Shown here: positions 10,241 to 21,472 of the stretch, piece by piece | Numbering within the stretch: the stretch's first letter is position 1 | Layout of the letters: each line of letters opens with the position of its first letter | Assembly: GCA_039707465.1 (NCBI GenBank) | Contig: CM077643.1 | Location: 41,690,105 to 41,754,104, forward strand | Length of the DNA stretch: 64,000 bases | Source of the DNA: Rhabdophis nuchalis | Taxonomy: Eukaryota > Chordata > Lepidosauria > Squamata > Natricidae | Reading direction: 5' to 3' | Program-made: the position numbers and the translations under genes | The notes under the pieces: generated by a model | Database searches by the model: none | Seen by the model: the letters and a program-made list of their open reading frames with translations, nothing else | What the model was told of the DNA's origin: nothing

Positions 10241-10500
10241 TGTCAGGGTTCCAAGTAATACCCCCAACAAAAGAAGACTCCAAGGTTTGAATTTCCTCAA
10301 AGTTCCACTTTATTAGAGATGTCCTATTGGCACATCTGGGAAAACCCGAATCTGAAAGCTTCCAGTTTTTTTCCACCCAAAAGAAAGTTCAAGTCCCTGC
10401 CCAGCATCCACATGTCCATCACATGATCCAATCAGGCACCATTCAAAACAGGAGATGCCTCTCAGTCACACCATCGCAGCTTCAGGGCAAGATGTCCTTG
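10241..10500 (-). repeat. Solo LTR fragment (same family as 684-1094)
   Basis: Read on the minus strand it matches the 684-1094 LTR: the CTTGAACTTTC stretch, the GTGATGGAC stretch and the terminal GGAACCCTGACA. The upstream edge fades near 10500. Confidence 0.6.
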
Positions 10501-10533
10501 ACTCTCTGAGAAAAGAATGTTGTTTTGACTATA

Positions 10534-11011
10534 CAGTGGTACCTCGGATCACGAACTTAATTCGTGAAATGACTCTGGTCGCGATCCGATTTGGTTGCGA
10601 TGCGAGGCACAATTTCCCATAGGGTTCAATGTAAATCCGATTAATCCCTTCCGACCTTGTTTTTTGGTTGTGATGCGAGGCACAGTTTCCCATAGGGTTC
10701 AATGTAAATCCAGTTAATCCGTTCTGACCTTGTTTTTAAAATGTCCGCGGCTCCGGTTCGTGAAGCGAAACGGAGGTCGTGAATCCGGGCATTTTTACGC
10801 ACTTTTCCGTTCGTGATGCGAGGGCGGAGTTCGTGATGCGAGGCGGAGTTCGTGAAGTGAGGCGGAGTTCGTGCAGCGGAGCATTTTTTACGAACTTTTC
10901 CGTTCGTGCAGCGAAACGGTGTTCGTGAACCGGGGCACATTTTTTGGGAAATTTTTGGTCGTGAAGCGAATTGGACGCGATGAGAGGCGTTCGTGGTCCG
11001 AGGTACCACTG
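10534..11011. mobile_element. Mariner-type MITE with TTCGTG repeats
   Basis: The inverted ends are CAGTGGTACCTCGGA... and ...TCCGAGGTACCACTG, flanked by TA on both sides (10532-10533, 11012-11013). The 478-bp interior has no transposase. It is built from imperfect internal repeats, including a roughly 60-bp duplication and many GTTCGTGAAGCGA-like units. Confidence 0.88.
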
Positions 11012-11033
11012 TATATCACCCATACTCCAGTGA

Positions 11034-11335
11034 TGAGATTCAATTTTTTTTACTACTGGTACTATGGCCGTGGCTTGGTGGGCATGGTGTGGCTTGGTGG
11101 GAATGGCTTGGTGGGCATGGTGTGGCTTGGTGGGAATGGCTTGGTGGGCATGGTGTGGCTTGGCAGGAAGGATACTGCAAAATCCCCATTTCCTCCCATT
11201 CAGCTGGGACTCGGAGGCAGAGAATAGATGGGGGCGGGACCAGTCAGAGGTGGTATTTACTGGTTCTCTGAACTACTCAAAATTTCTGCTTCCAGTTCTC
11301 CAGAACTGTTCAGAACCTGCTGAATATCACCTCTG
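11034..11335. mobile_element. hAT-type MITE with 33-bp minisatellite
   Basis: It is related to the MITE at 58660-58927: it starts CAGTGATGAGATTCAA and ends with the CCTGCTGAATATCACCTCTG sequence. An internal 33-bp unit (CTTGGTGGGCATGG...) is repeated about 2.5 times from 11074, giving open frames of Trp/Gly repeats that are not genes. Confidence 0.75.
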
Positions 11336-11339
11336 CCAT

Positions 11340-12915
11340 ACTTCCTATAACCCCCCGCCCTCCCATTTCCCCACAGTATAAAGCCCATTGGAAAAGATGG
11401 CTTCCAGGTCTGACAATCATCTTTTCCCTACACTGGGGAAAAAAGCCAGGTCTTTAAAGCTTTAGAAAAGATGAAGAGGGTGGAGACCTTCAGGGGGAAA
11501 AGTGTTCCATAAGGCAGAGGTTCCCACAGAACCTAGTTCCCATCAGATGACAACATTTGGGGGAAGGGACTAGCAAGTGGACAATAATACAGAAAAAGGT
11601 AGTTTTTCAGGTCCAGTCTTTCTCTTTGGATACTTCAAGTGGTCTTCTATCCAAGTAATAGCAGGCTAAGCCCTGTTTGGAAATCAGCTCAGATTTGCTG
11701 GGTGCTGCTGCTACTTGCTATGAGAAGCAGATGCAACTGTTCTGTTATGGTTGTCCTGGCTGCCTATTTGATTCTGCGTCCTATTTAAAATGCTACGTTT
11801 GCCTGTGAAGTCCTAAATCATTGCAGATCATGTCACATGTGCATCCAAATGAGCCTGCTTGGATTTAATCCAATGAAGGATCCCTGCTGTTTACTGAGCA
11901 AGAGATAGTAGACTGAGGTTGTTATAAATGATCTATTTCTAGCAATGGCCCCACATTGATGGAATGCACTCTCTAGGAAGAATAAACAGGCAATTCAATA
12001 ATTGCTTTAAACTGGTATTTTAAGAGTCTCTTTTAATTATATACTTTGTAAAATGTTACATATTAACAATGCTCATTTTAAAGAGGCCAGTGTGGATGTA
12101 CTTTGATGAACAGATGTAATTATACCAGCTCCCAATGATAAATGGCCATGAAAGTCAATTTACGGTATAGATCCTCTAATAGGAATAAATAAATGAAGCT
12201 GGAATATTTGCTAATTAAAACGATGCCTATTTTAACACATTGTGCTAATCTTAACCGTAGCTTGCTGAATAAATGACAATGGGCTTAAATTCAGATAACA
12301 CACCAAGACATAAATCATAATTAACAGGTTACAATGGCTTGGTTCACATAACACAATCAACATTATTAAAGTATTTTGTAAACTAAAAAAATGTACATTA
12401 TTGCCTGTGCTCCCCAGTACCTTTGTTTTGTCAACTTGTTTGGAATACAAATAGCAAAATGCCTCTGACACCATTTGCACTTATGATAGTGATTATAACT
12501 TTATAATCAATCCCCACATTTGGTCACCTTTGTGGGACTGCAAAATAAAGAAAACCTGAAGTAATATCACAATATTGTGATGTTTCACTTAGAAACCCTT
12601 TGCTTTGTGACCAATTTGCTGGGCTCAGTTGCAGGATCAGCTGTACTAAAGATGCTTTTTGAAAAGGGAGGTGTTTTTTTAAACAAAGCTCCTGCACCAA
12701 TGTAACTCATATTTTGCCCAGTCCTACGAGCTTGTCTGGAAACCATAGAATCAGAAGGGGATATTTAGATGTTTGAGTTCATCTGCTGTCCAGTGCAATT
12801 TCATTAATGAAAAAAAGTAATATAGCAATATTTTCCCATGACATCCAATGGGAAAATCAAGCCCTATTTTAACACTTGTCAGAATCTGAGCAATGATTAA
12901 GATTAAATCATTCCC
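11340..12915. other. Unassigned intronic sequence
   Basis: About 1.6 kb of AT-rich DNA. No gene, splice-flanked conserved exon or familiar repeat was recognised. Confidence 0.5.
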
Positions 12916-12919
12916 ATCA

Positions 12920-13600
12920 CCCTATTAATACAATACAATACAATAGCAGAGTTGGAAGGGACCTTGGAGGTCATCTAGTCCAACTCCCTGCCCAGGCAGA
13001 AAGCCCTATACCATTTCAGACAAATGGCTATCGAACATCTTCTTGAAGACTTGCAGTGTTGGGGCATTCAGAACTTCTGGAGGCAAGCTGTTCCACTGAT
13101 TAATTGTTCTAACTGTCAGGATATTTCTCCTCAGTTCTAAGTTGCTTCTCTCCTTGATTAGTTTCCACCCATTGCTTCTTGTTCTGCCCTCAGGTGCTTT
13201 GGAGAATAGTTTGACTCCCTCTTCTTTGTGGCAACCCCTGAGATATTGGAACACTGCTATCAAGTCTCCCCTAATCCTTTTTTTCATTAAACTAGACATA
13301 CCCAGTTCCTGCAACCATTCTTCATATGTTTTAGTCTCCAGTCCCTTAATCATCTTTGTTGCTCTTCTCTGCACTCTTTCTAGAGTCTCCACATCTTTTC
13401 TACATCGTGGTGACCAAAACTGAATGCAGTATTCCAAGTGTGGCCTTACGAAGGAATTATAAAGTGGTATTAACACTTCACGTGATCTAGATTCTATCCC
13501 TCTGTTTATGCAGCCTAGAACTGTGTTGGCTTTTTTGGCAGCTGCTGCACACTGCTGGCTCATATTTAAATGGTTGTCCACTAGGACTCCAAGAGTCCTA
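12920..13600 (-). mobile_element. CR1 LINE 3' end with 191-codon ORF2 remnant
   Basis: This 5'-truncated CR1 keeps the last 191 codons of ORF2 open (13006-13581, minus). The C-terminal CR1 domain is intact, including the [13 protein letters not shown] and [11 protein letters not shown] motifs. The 3' UTR ends in an AATAC-type pentanucleotide tail at 12930-12945. The tail type resembles snake CR1 subfamilies that seed microsatellites. It makes no complete RT. Confidence 0.93.
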
Positions 13601-13635
13601 GTCCTAGATTGCTATTTCAGAGCGATCCACAAGAG

Positions 13636-13747
13636 CAGGGGTGCCATCGTGTGATGTTTTGTGAGGTCTTCCCCCTCCATGCAGTTGGGATGGGTGTGGC
13701 CTGCGTGTGATACATCCATCCCACGGGCTTCCAGTTTGACACCCTTG
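13636..13747. mobile_element. Short hAT MITE (CAGGGGTG family)
   Basis: A 112-bp remnant with ends CAGGGGTG and GACACCCTTG. The flanking 8-mers CACAAGAG and CACGAGAG match at 7/8. It is an internally deleted relative of the elements at 17872, 48984 and 57912. Confidence 0.7.
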
Positions 13748-13755
13748 CACGAGAG

Positions 13756-14561
13756 GGAAGCTATTTCTCAAGATCTGGTTTAGGTGCTCAGTGCAGATCA
13801 GATTATTTTTCTATGTTCAATGCACCTGATAATAGAACTGTTGGCACCAGCAGCCGATACAAACATCGCAGAAAAATTAATCACCAATCTGGACCCCTTT
13901 TGGATGTCACTTCTGTACTGTGCAATGCTGTTGAGTAGTCCGCCAGGTCCACATTTCTGATTTAGCATGCACAGACATGAAACCCTGTAATTGGTATATC
14001 AGCAGCATCCCAGCTGATGCACCAAAGCACTTCTTAAAAGAACTGTAGTATCAATTTAGTGGAAGCTTTAAAGACTTAAAGCAGAATTTTGAATACAGGG
14101 AAAGATTTAAGGGGCAAAGGATTAATCTAGTCCTGTCATTTCAGGGCAGTGCCTGGGTTGGCAAGATGATGGAAGTGAAAGGAACAAAACATATGCAACT
14201 CTGTTTAAAGTGGAGCTTGTAAGTCTAACAAGTTCATGGATGGATCAAACACTTTAATAACTGATAAATAAGGAACTAACAATATTATAGTCTGTAGTTA
14301 ATTGAGTGGGGGCTTCTTATTCTTTTTGTATGGGATTAATTGAATTGGGCTTTCCTTCTGCTCAAACAACATTCCTTGTCATCTCCAAGAGGCAAAACCT
14401 GTGAGGCTACAGTCCATTTAACACCCTTCCTTTCTTTATGTATCCTGGAGCAATCTCTAAGACCTGTGGGTGGAGCTTAAGAGACATGTCTTTTCACCCT
14501 ATAAATGAAGAATCAGAGATCTTTATTCTGTGAAAGGTAAAAAAAATTCCGGGGTTAATGT
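13756..14561. other. Unassigned intronic sequence
   Basis: No gene or repeat was recognised. Confidence 0.5.
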
Positions 14562-14841
14562 CAGTGGTGGATTTCTAACCGGTTAACTACAGTTCACTGA
14601 GAGGCATTTTGCGCGCACACTGCCCACTTCGCTCGTGCGCCCGCCACGCGTTGCTGCGCACATGCAGTTGACTGAAAACTGTTCTGTGCATGCGCAGAAA
14701 CATGCCGGTGATGGCAGAAGAGACCAGGGAACTGGTTCAGGGGTGTGGCAGCCCTGGGTCGCTGCCAATTTCAGCAACCCAGGCTGCCATACCACTACCG
14801 GCTCAGCTGAACCAGTCTGAACCGGCAGGAACCCACCACTG
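14562..14841. mobile_element. hAT-type MITE (CAGTGGTGG family)
   Basis: A 280-bp element with ends CAGTGGTGGATTTCTAACC and GAACCCACCACTG. The flanking 8-mers GTTAATGT and GTTATTCT match at 6/8. It has no coding capacity. Confidence 0.75.
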
Positions 14842-17110
14842 GTTATTCTGTTTGGGAATCTATATGGGGTTAAACTGTCTATCAGCGAGTAGAACTGAAG
14901 CAAACCGTGGATGAAGTCTGAACAACACGGGCATCCATTTTCTCTCCTTTAGAAACACACTTTTCTTCCTCCCAACACTTATTTCACTTTCCCTCTCTTT
15001 GCTAGAACTGGTTGTTTGCTGATAGACCTGTGTGAATTGAAATTGGTTCGATCCAATGAAGTGATTTTGGCAGTGAGGTAACTTCAGTTGCTTTTTGAAG
15101 CTGTATGGCTATCTCTCAATTACTTTGGGTCAATGGAAGAAGGTTCCTCTCAGCACCGGTAGAGAGGTTCTGGTGGAAATACCCACAGATTTCACCAAAG
15201 ATAAACAACCTGCAAGACCTTCAGGTTGACTCAGGAGATACCCAGATGGGCACCTTCAATGAACACTGTAGACAATTCCCCCAGTGTTTCCCAAACCAAC
15301 CTAGTCTGGGAGAATTTTGTTCATGCTACAGATGAAAGCTCCTCTCAACTTTCTACCACAATGCTTCCTGAAGGAGATACTTTGGCCTTTTTGAGCTATT
15401 TATCACCTTCCTTCCATGCCATTGCTTTCTCTCCATTCTTGCTCAACCTGCCAGTGATCGAGAATGTTGAGAAGGGTAGAAGCTGAACAGGAAATCTGCC
15501 AGCCCATGTTCACCTAGACGGGAAGGCTCCTAGATAGCACTGGAGAATAATTTCTTCCGCAATATTCAGAAACCCCTCAGCTCCAGCTGACCAAACTCAT
15601 CTAGATTTGAAGGCCCTCAACCAGCATTTCTTCAGCATTGTCTCAGAACATTTGTTGTGGAAGTTCTTCACAGATTTTGTCTATGGCATGGGTTCTGAGA
15701 AGGTTTGCAAAAGTTCCAAAGCAAACTAAGGCCAAGAGCTATGCTACTTTGTTCTTAGAAGTGAAGGAATTGTGATTAAGAAACGTTGAGAGGTTCCTTC
15801 ACTCAAAACACTGTCAAACCAGAGTTCTGCTTTGAAGATTGATATTGCCCAGTTTGCTAAAGGCTTTTAACTTTAGGCCAAATGCCATTGGAAATTGTGG
15901 GTAAGAGCTGCCTGTGGACAAAATGTCACAAGTTGCCTGTTCCTGCTATAAAAATTAGAGAAAAAACTGGAGTTGTTTCTCATACCACTCAGATTTGAGG
16001 AAAGCAGCACCAACCTATTTGTTACCTTAATATTTCCAATCGGATCTCATTGTCAAAATGATTGATGTTTGATTGATTATCATGTAAAACTGAACTAATT
16101 TATGGATGACACTCCAGTAATATACGGTGTCAGCCACTTTCCATGACATTTGAAAGATGAAGAGTCATGCATGCATTGTGGATCTATTTGCAGCATTAGC
16201 CATAATTAACTATGGCAATAGTACATCTCTGAATGCTTAATGGAGATAAAAGAATAAGGAAAGGACAATACTTTTTCTCAATCTGTGAGATTCCTGAAAT
16301 GACTTCTTAGAACAGGAGAATGAGAGAGCAGATGGAAAATAGATGGTCTAGGGATCTAATTATGTACTTAACCTGCTTTCCTTAGATTTATAAAGAGGAG
16401 CATAATAAAAGCCAAGAGAGAGCTTTCTTATACTTTTCTGAGAATGCAAAATGGGGGGAAAATAGCTCCAATGTGCTATGCGGAACATCAAAGGAGATGG
16501 AAAAAATATGCAACATAAAAGGTGAATAGGGAAAGGGGACAGTCATGCTGTCCTGCTGTAACAAAAATTGCTAAGAGTCGGAAGACTAATAGATTTATTG
16601 CAGCAGAAGGTTTTCTTGGCTGTAGTCCACCTTGTCAGATGCAGATGGGGGAAAGAAAGGTTGAGGGAAAAAAGTATTTTGGACAATGGCCAGATTTAAA
16701 GTAGCAGCAAAATACCACTCCCTTCATTACTTGGTTCCCTAACTGACGGCCATCCTTGAATAGAAAGAACTGCAGACCAATTCTACCCTTAGAAGAAAGG
16801 TGGACCTGGGGCAAAGGCAAAGCAAAGGTTTCCATGGATTGATGGTGACAGTCACTTTTTGTTCCTCTTACAGCAATGCTAACATTAACATTAATAATAC
16901 ATCCTCCATGAAATGCAAAGAAGTTTTAAAGCAGGTGGAGAGGAGAATTGAGAATGAAAATAACCTCTTAGAAGAGGTTATCTTCTATATCTTACACAAA
17001 ACTGTAGATCCAGTTTTTGGTGGGGTAGTGTCAGAAACTTTCTTTTCAACCTGCAAAACCACCACCAATCAATAATAAAGGATGTGGAACATCTTGTCCT
17101 GAGAGAACAC
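14842..17110. other. Unassigned intronic sequence
   Basis: 2.3 kb with no recognised gene or repeat. Short open frames (for example 15226-15486) carry no domain. Confidence 0.5.
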
Positions 17111-17114
17111 AGGG

Positions 17115-17716
17115 CAGAGTTGGGTTCCTACTCGTTTGACCCAGTTCAACCGAACCAGTAGCGGTATGCCGGCAGCAGCCCAGGCTGACCACGCCCTCAA
17201 ACTGGTTCCCCGGTTGCTGCCATCGCCATCTTTTTTTTTGAGTTCTGCGCATGCACAAAAGTGCATGCATACACAGCCAGCAATACACACACCACTTTTG
17301 GCATGGTTTTTTCACCCTTCCAGGCTCCAGAGACTTTCTAGGAGCTTCCCTGAAGCCTCCGGAGGGCAAAAAACTATGGGGAACCCGGAGGTTCAGGAAT
17401 GGTGACTTCCAGTTTGTTTGTAGGACTGATTTTTGACCTCCAGAGCCTTCAAGAGGCGGTTTTTGTCCTCCAGAGCCTTCAGGGAAGCCTCCTGAAGGCC
17501 CCTGAAGGCTCCGTAGGGCGAAAAAAGGCCCTATGGCCAAACTGGAAGTCCATTCCTTGAAGTCTCTGGAGGGCAACAAACGGCCTCTTAAGAAGGCCAA
17601 AGTCAGCTGGCCAGTGCGCACATGCATGCTGGCCAGCTGACAGGGCAACACCTCACATGCCTTGACAAATGGCTCCGTGTGCCACCTGTGGCTTGCATGC
17701 CATAGATTCACCATTA
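17115..17716. mobile_element. Two abutting hAT MITE remnants
   Basis: 17115-17288 resembles the left half of the family rich in AACCGGTT-like sequence (see 29205). 17290-17716 is a remnant of the MITE family at 3442-8997: the same CACCCTTCCAGGCTCCAGAG interior, and a decayed right end near 17700-17716. Target duplications are not clear. Confidence 0.6.
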
Positions 17717-17871
17717 CGATCTTAGGGTATTGTACCAAAGTTACTTTGGTGCATGTGCGTGTTATTTTGTGTAAAAATGACCAAGTTAAGCAAATCCTTT
17801 GAGGCAGCTACACCTGAAGTGCCTATTGAAATTCATCATATTTGAAGTAACTGTTGTTTCTCTAAACCAGG

Positions 17872-18243
17872 GGGTGTCAAGCTCAAGGCCTGTGCGCTGC
17901 TTAGATCTGGCTTGTTGGGCTGCCCTGGAAACAATACAGGACTGGCCCAAGATGCCTCTGCCAAAGAAAAATGGAGATTGGGAGGGCTGAGAGGGTTGCA
18001 GGAGGTCGTCACAGCTGAAAATGGAGCTTGCGAGGGCCATGCGCAGCCGTCCCGGGCTTCGTTTTCATTGGCAGAGGGTTGCAGGAGGCTATTCTACCTG
18101 AAAGTAGAGCTGGACAGTCCATTTTCACTGGCAGGGGGTTCAGATCACCACGGACAGAGTGGATGTTGAACTGGCCATGCCAACCCTGCCTACCACCTCA
18201 CAACCCTGATGTGGCCCTCAATGAAATCGAGTTTGACACCCCT
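17872..18243. mobile_element. hAT MITE (CAGGGGTGTCAAACTC family)
   Basis: The ends are CAGGGGGTGTCAAGCTC and GAGTTTGACACCCCTG. The flanking 8-mers CTCTAAAC and CTGCAAAC match at 6/8. Other copies lie at 48984-49376 and 57912-58312. Confidence 0.82.
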
Positions 18244-18370
18244 GCTGCAAACTGTATTCTTTTCTCTAGCTGAACATTTTGTTTTTGGCAGGGACACATT
18301 CTCCACCTAATATAAATAAGGAATAAAAAAAATCTGTTCCTTGGTTAATAGAAGTATACTAGAGCTGGGG

Positions 18371-18417
18371 GATGAATGAATGAATGAATGAATGAATGGA
18401 TGGATGAATGGATGAAT
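18371..18417. repeat. (GAAT)n/(GGAT)n microsatellite
   Basis: A tetranucleotide run that served as the target of the next MITE. The run continues on the far side at 18862-18886. Confidence 0.9.
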
Positions 18418-18861
18418 CAGTGGTGGGTTGCAGGCGGTACGCCCCGGTACAGGCATACTGCAACCTGCTCGGAGCCTTGGATACCATTCTGGTACGGTGC
18501 TCTGGAGGGCCCACCCATCCATCCAAGCTCCTTACCTGTCTTTTAAGGCAGGGGACTCCAACCTTTGAAACTTTAAGTCTGAAGGACTTCAGCTTCCAGT
18601 TCTGGGAGCTGAAGTCCTTCAGACTTAAAGTTGCAAAGGTTGGAGACCCCTGTTTTAAGGCTTCCGTGCACGGCATGTACAGTGCCTGCATGACGCTCCG
18701 CCGAGCAACTGGAGCATCACAATGGCTTGCAAAAGTGTCACTGGCAGCTACAACGCATGGCATGTCGCATGCATGTGAGCGCGCACTGCACATGTCCACG
18801 TGGGCAACGCCAGGCTCATTCCACCCGCACCGGTTGGAACAGGATCTGGAACCCATCACTG
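18418..18861. mobile_element. hAT MITE inserted in a microsatellite
   Basis: The ends are CAGTGGTGGGTTGCAGGC and GAACCCATCACTG. The flanking 8-mers GGATGAAT and GAATGAAT match at 7/8, inside a GAAT run. It is itself interrupted by the foldback at 18549-18652. Confidence 0.85.
18549..18652. mobile_element. Foldback MITE, 50-bp arms
   Basis: A 104-bp palindrome (about 47 of 50 arm positions pair, 4-base loop) with ends CAGGGG/CCCCTG. Perfect 8-bp target duplications TTTTAAGG flank it (18541-18548, 18653-18660). Confidence 0.92.
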
Positions 18862-18889
18862 GAATGAATGAATGAATGAATGAATGCTT

Positions 18890-19495
18890 CCTTGACACCT
18901 AGATGACTACAGACATAAATTAACTTTAATAGGAGGCAGAACCTATCCACTTTTCTCAGTCTGGGCACCATACATGGATTTCAACTCCAAGAATTTTCAG
19001 TCATGATTGTTTGGCTGGGGCTTTCTGGAAGCTGAAATTCCCATTTCTGCTAGATTTTCTCTGTTGAAGAAGGCTAAATTATGCAACCTCCATATCAAAA
19101 ATGTTTATCACAGAGAAATACCATCTGTAGCCCTACAGATATATGTGGCTCCCCAAAGTTTTAAATAAAACCCACAGAGCTCCTACAGAATTTGCTGCAA
19201 ATCATAATTTTTATATTACAAAGGCAAATCAATTAAATATGTAGAGTGCGATTTTTAAGCCCTAATGGTTTTAAATCCAGGCTTAAATTTAAATTCAACT
19301 TGTCAGGCCTACTTTCACTGTGTTGACCCGATTCTTGCTCATTTTTTAAATATTACTGTGGTGCACCATTTAAAGGTCAAGTGTGGCCTTAACTCAAGAA
19401 TGTTGGTCCTTCTGATTTTCCTTTAAGATAAAACTCTTGAAGGCAAACAGTGGCTTCAATAAGGCACCTGAAATGTAAAGAAATATTTCTGCATT
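18890..19495. other. Unassigned intronic sequence
   Basis: No gene or repeat was recognised. Confidence 0.5.
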
Positions 19496-19498
19496 TCT

Positions 19499-19576
19499 AT
19501 ACATACATACATACGTACGTACGTACATACATACATACATACATACATACATACATACATACATACATACATACAT
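19499..19576. repeat. (CATA)n/(CGTA)n microsatellite
   Basis: About 78 bp of ACATACAT with an internal ACGTACGT run. It produces a spurious Met-Tyr-Val-Cys open frame. Confidence 0.95.
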
Positions 19577-19707
19577 TGCTTGCCCCAAAAGTTACATTAT
19601 GACAGCTTTGACTTGTCAAAATGACTGGGCAAATTAGTGCTGATTAAAGGTAAACTTTGAAAACTTTAAACTAAATAAGTACATCTTAAAAGAATATTTA
19701 ATGGTCT

Positions 19708-19815
19708 TTAATAACAGAGTTCAAAGGGACCTTGGAGGTCTTCTAGTCCAACCCCTTGTTCAAGCAGAAGACCCTATGCCATTCCAGACAAGTGGCTGTC
19801 CAGTGTTGAAGGTGA
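19708..19815 (-). mobile_element. CR1 3' UTR fragment
   Basis: About 108 bp of the conserved CR1 3' end (AGGGACCTTGGAGGTCTTCT), minus strand. Confidence 0.8.
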
Positions 19816-20433
19816 CAGTTTCATGGTTCAGGGAGGAAGATATAATGGTGCTATGCTATCCTCAGAAAAAAAGAAAACAGTGCACTGAAACTTCAGATCC
19901 ACATAAAATATGTGACTTCTCTTGCCAGTTTATAGCCAGAATCTTTCATTTACTCTGAAAAATGGAAGCTAATAACTTGCAGACAAATCTTCTTTTACAG
20001 AGATGTTATCAATGGCCAAGAGAGATTTACAGGGCAATTAATGCATCTGTCTTCACAAGAAGATACAATTTATTTGCAAAGATGAGCCATGTCAGATTCT
20101 CAATATGCTTTTGCATTTAAAGAAGATGTGGTTAAAATGCCCAGTGCACTTTTCCTGCATTTTAACTTAATTGTCAACTTATTATTGTCAACAAAGTCAG
20201 CTGAAAGAACAAGCAGTGTAAATTGAATTGACTCTTGAGATAATCTTGGATTACTTTTTCAGACATCTGGGATTAATTCAAGCTCTAGTCAGGTTAATGA
20301 TTTTATATGACCATTTCAAAATTCCCCAATACAGTGAATATGGGAAAAAGAGGAGATAAAGCTAGCATGTATTACTCCATGTTTCTTAAATTCAGTTAAA
20401 TGCCTTGTTTTGACTAAATGTCTGGAGAAGGTT
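19816..20433. other. Unassigned intronic sequence
   Basis: No gene or repeat was recognised. Confidence 0.5.
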
Positions 20434-20434
20434 T

Positions 20435-20965
20435 AGCAATAGCAATGTCACTTAGACTTACATATCGCTTCATAGTGTTTTGCAGAGAGCTAAGTGGTTT
20501 ACAGAGTCAGTATATTGCCCCCAACAATCTAGATCAGTGGTGGAGAACCTATGGCACACATGCCAGAGGTGGCACGCAGAGTCCTCTCTGTGGGCATGTC
20601 AGCCACCGTCCCAGTTCAGCTCTTCTGCGCATGCGCGTGAGCCTCCCGCTGGCCAGCTGGTCTTTGGGTCTCTGCCATGCATATAAGAGGGGCACATGTG
20701 GGGGGATGCATGCATATGCGGGGACAGGGCGCATGCACAGGGGTTGCACGTGCATTGTATTTTGGGGGTTCGTGCGCATGCACATGCTTTGGTCACTCGG
20801 TCCAGAAAAAGTTAGCCATCACTGATCTAGATTCTCATATTACTGACTTTGGAAGGACGGAAGAACGAGTCAACCTTGAGTCATTGAGAATTGAACTTCT
20901 GGCAGTCAGCAGAATTAGTCTGCAATACTGCATTTTAACCACTGTGCCACCATGGCTCTCAGGTA
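20435..20965 (-). mobile_element. Sauria-type SINE split by a hAT MITE
   Basis: The minus-strand tRNA-derived SINE comprises 20435-20526 (3' end, TAGCAATAGCAATG tail) and 20833-20965 (5' tRNA-related head). The interruption is the hAT MITE at 20535-20824. Confidence 0.85.
20535..20824. mobile_element. hAT MITE (CAGTGATGGCGAACC family)
   Basis: A 290-bp element with ends CAGTGGTGGAGAACC and GTTAGCCATCACTG. Perfect 8-bp target duplications ATCTAGAT flank it (20527-20534, 20825-20832). It is non-coding. Confidence 0.92.
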
Positions 20966-21470
20966 CAAGACTTGAAATAAGGTATTCTTAAGAATGTAAC
21001 AGGATAAGATCTGTCTTCATACAAAAACATGAGATCAACGCTCCCTTCTTTATTATCATGTTACAAAGCAGTTCACACTCATAGATGACAGATAGAGGAT
21101 AGGAATAGTACAGGGTAGCTGTTGAAACAAGAATTAAGATTAGCACTGCCTGATGCTTCTGTTTGAATGACATGACCTGATGAAAATACATATCAGAATA
21201 TTTACAGTATTGAAAACTTGGACAATGTACAAAGAGAAGCTAAATATATAGCCTTAAGGTGGTCTTCTCAGTTATATTAAATTTGGTAACTGAATGCTTA
21301 GATTTAAGCTACGAGGGAATTATGGTTGCTATAGAAGTAGAAATCTGACTGGGCTCATGAGAATGAACCCCAGGAGACAGCATGGAAGTAATATTTGAAT
21401 TCCAAATAGTGAAAATTGTACTTTTGGGAATATTTGGGCATAGGTTAAGATGTTAAGCATATTCTATAGC
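20966..21470. other. Unassigned intronic sequence
   Basis: No gene or repeat was recognised. Confidence 0.5.
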
Positions 21471-21472
21471 TA

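Noticed and set aside
11064..11381. Trp/Gly/Met repeat protein
   Set aside because: It comes from a 33-bp minisatellite inside a hAT MITE. The unit is a multiple of three, so the frame stays open without selection.
19394..19588. Tyr-Val-Cys-Met repeat peptide
   Set aside because: It is a translation of the CATA/CGTA microsatellite.
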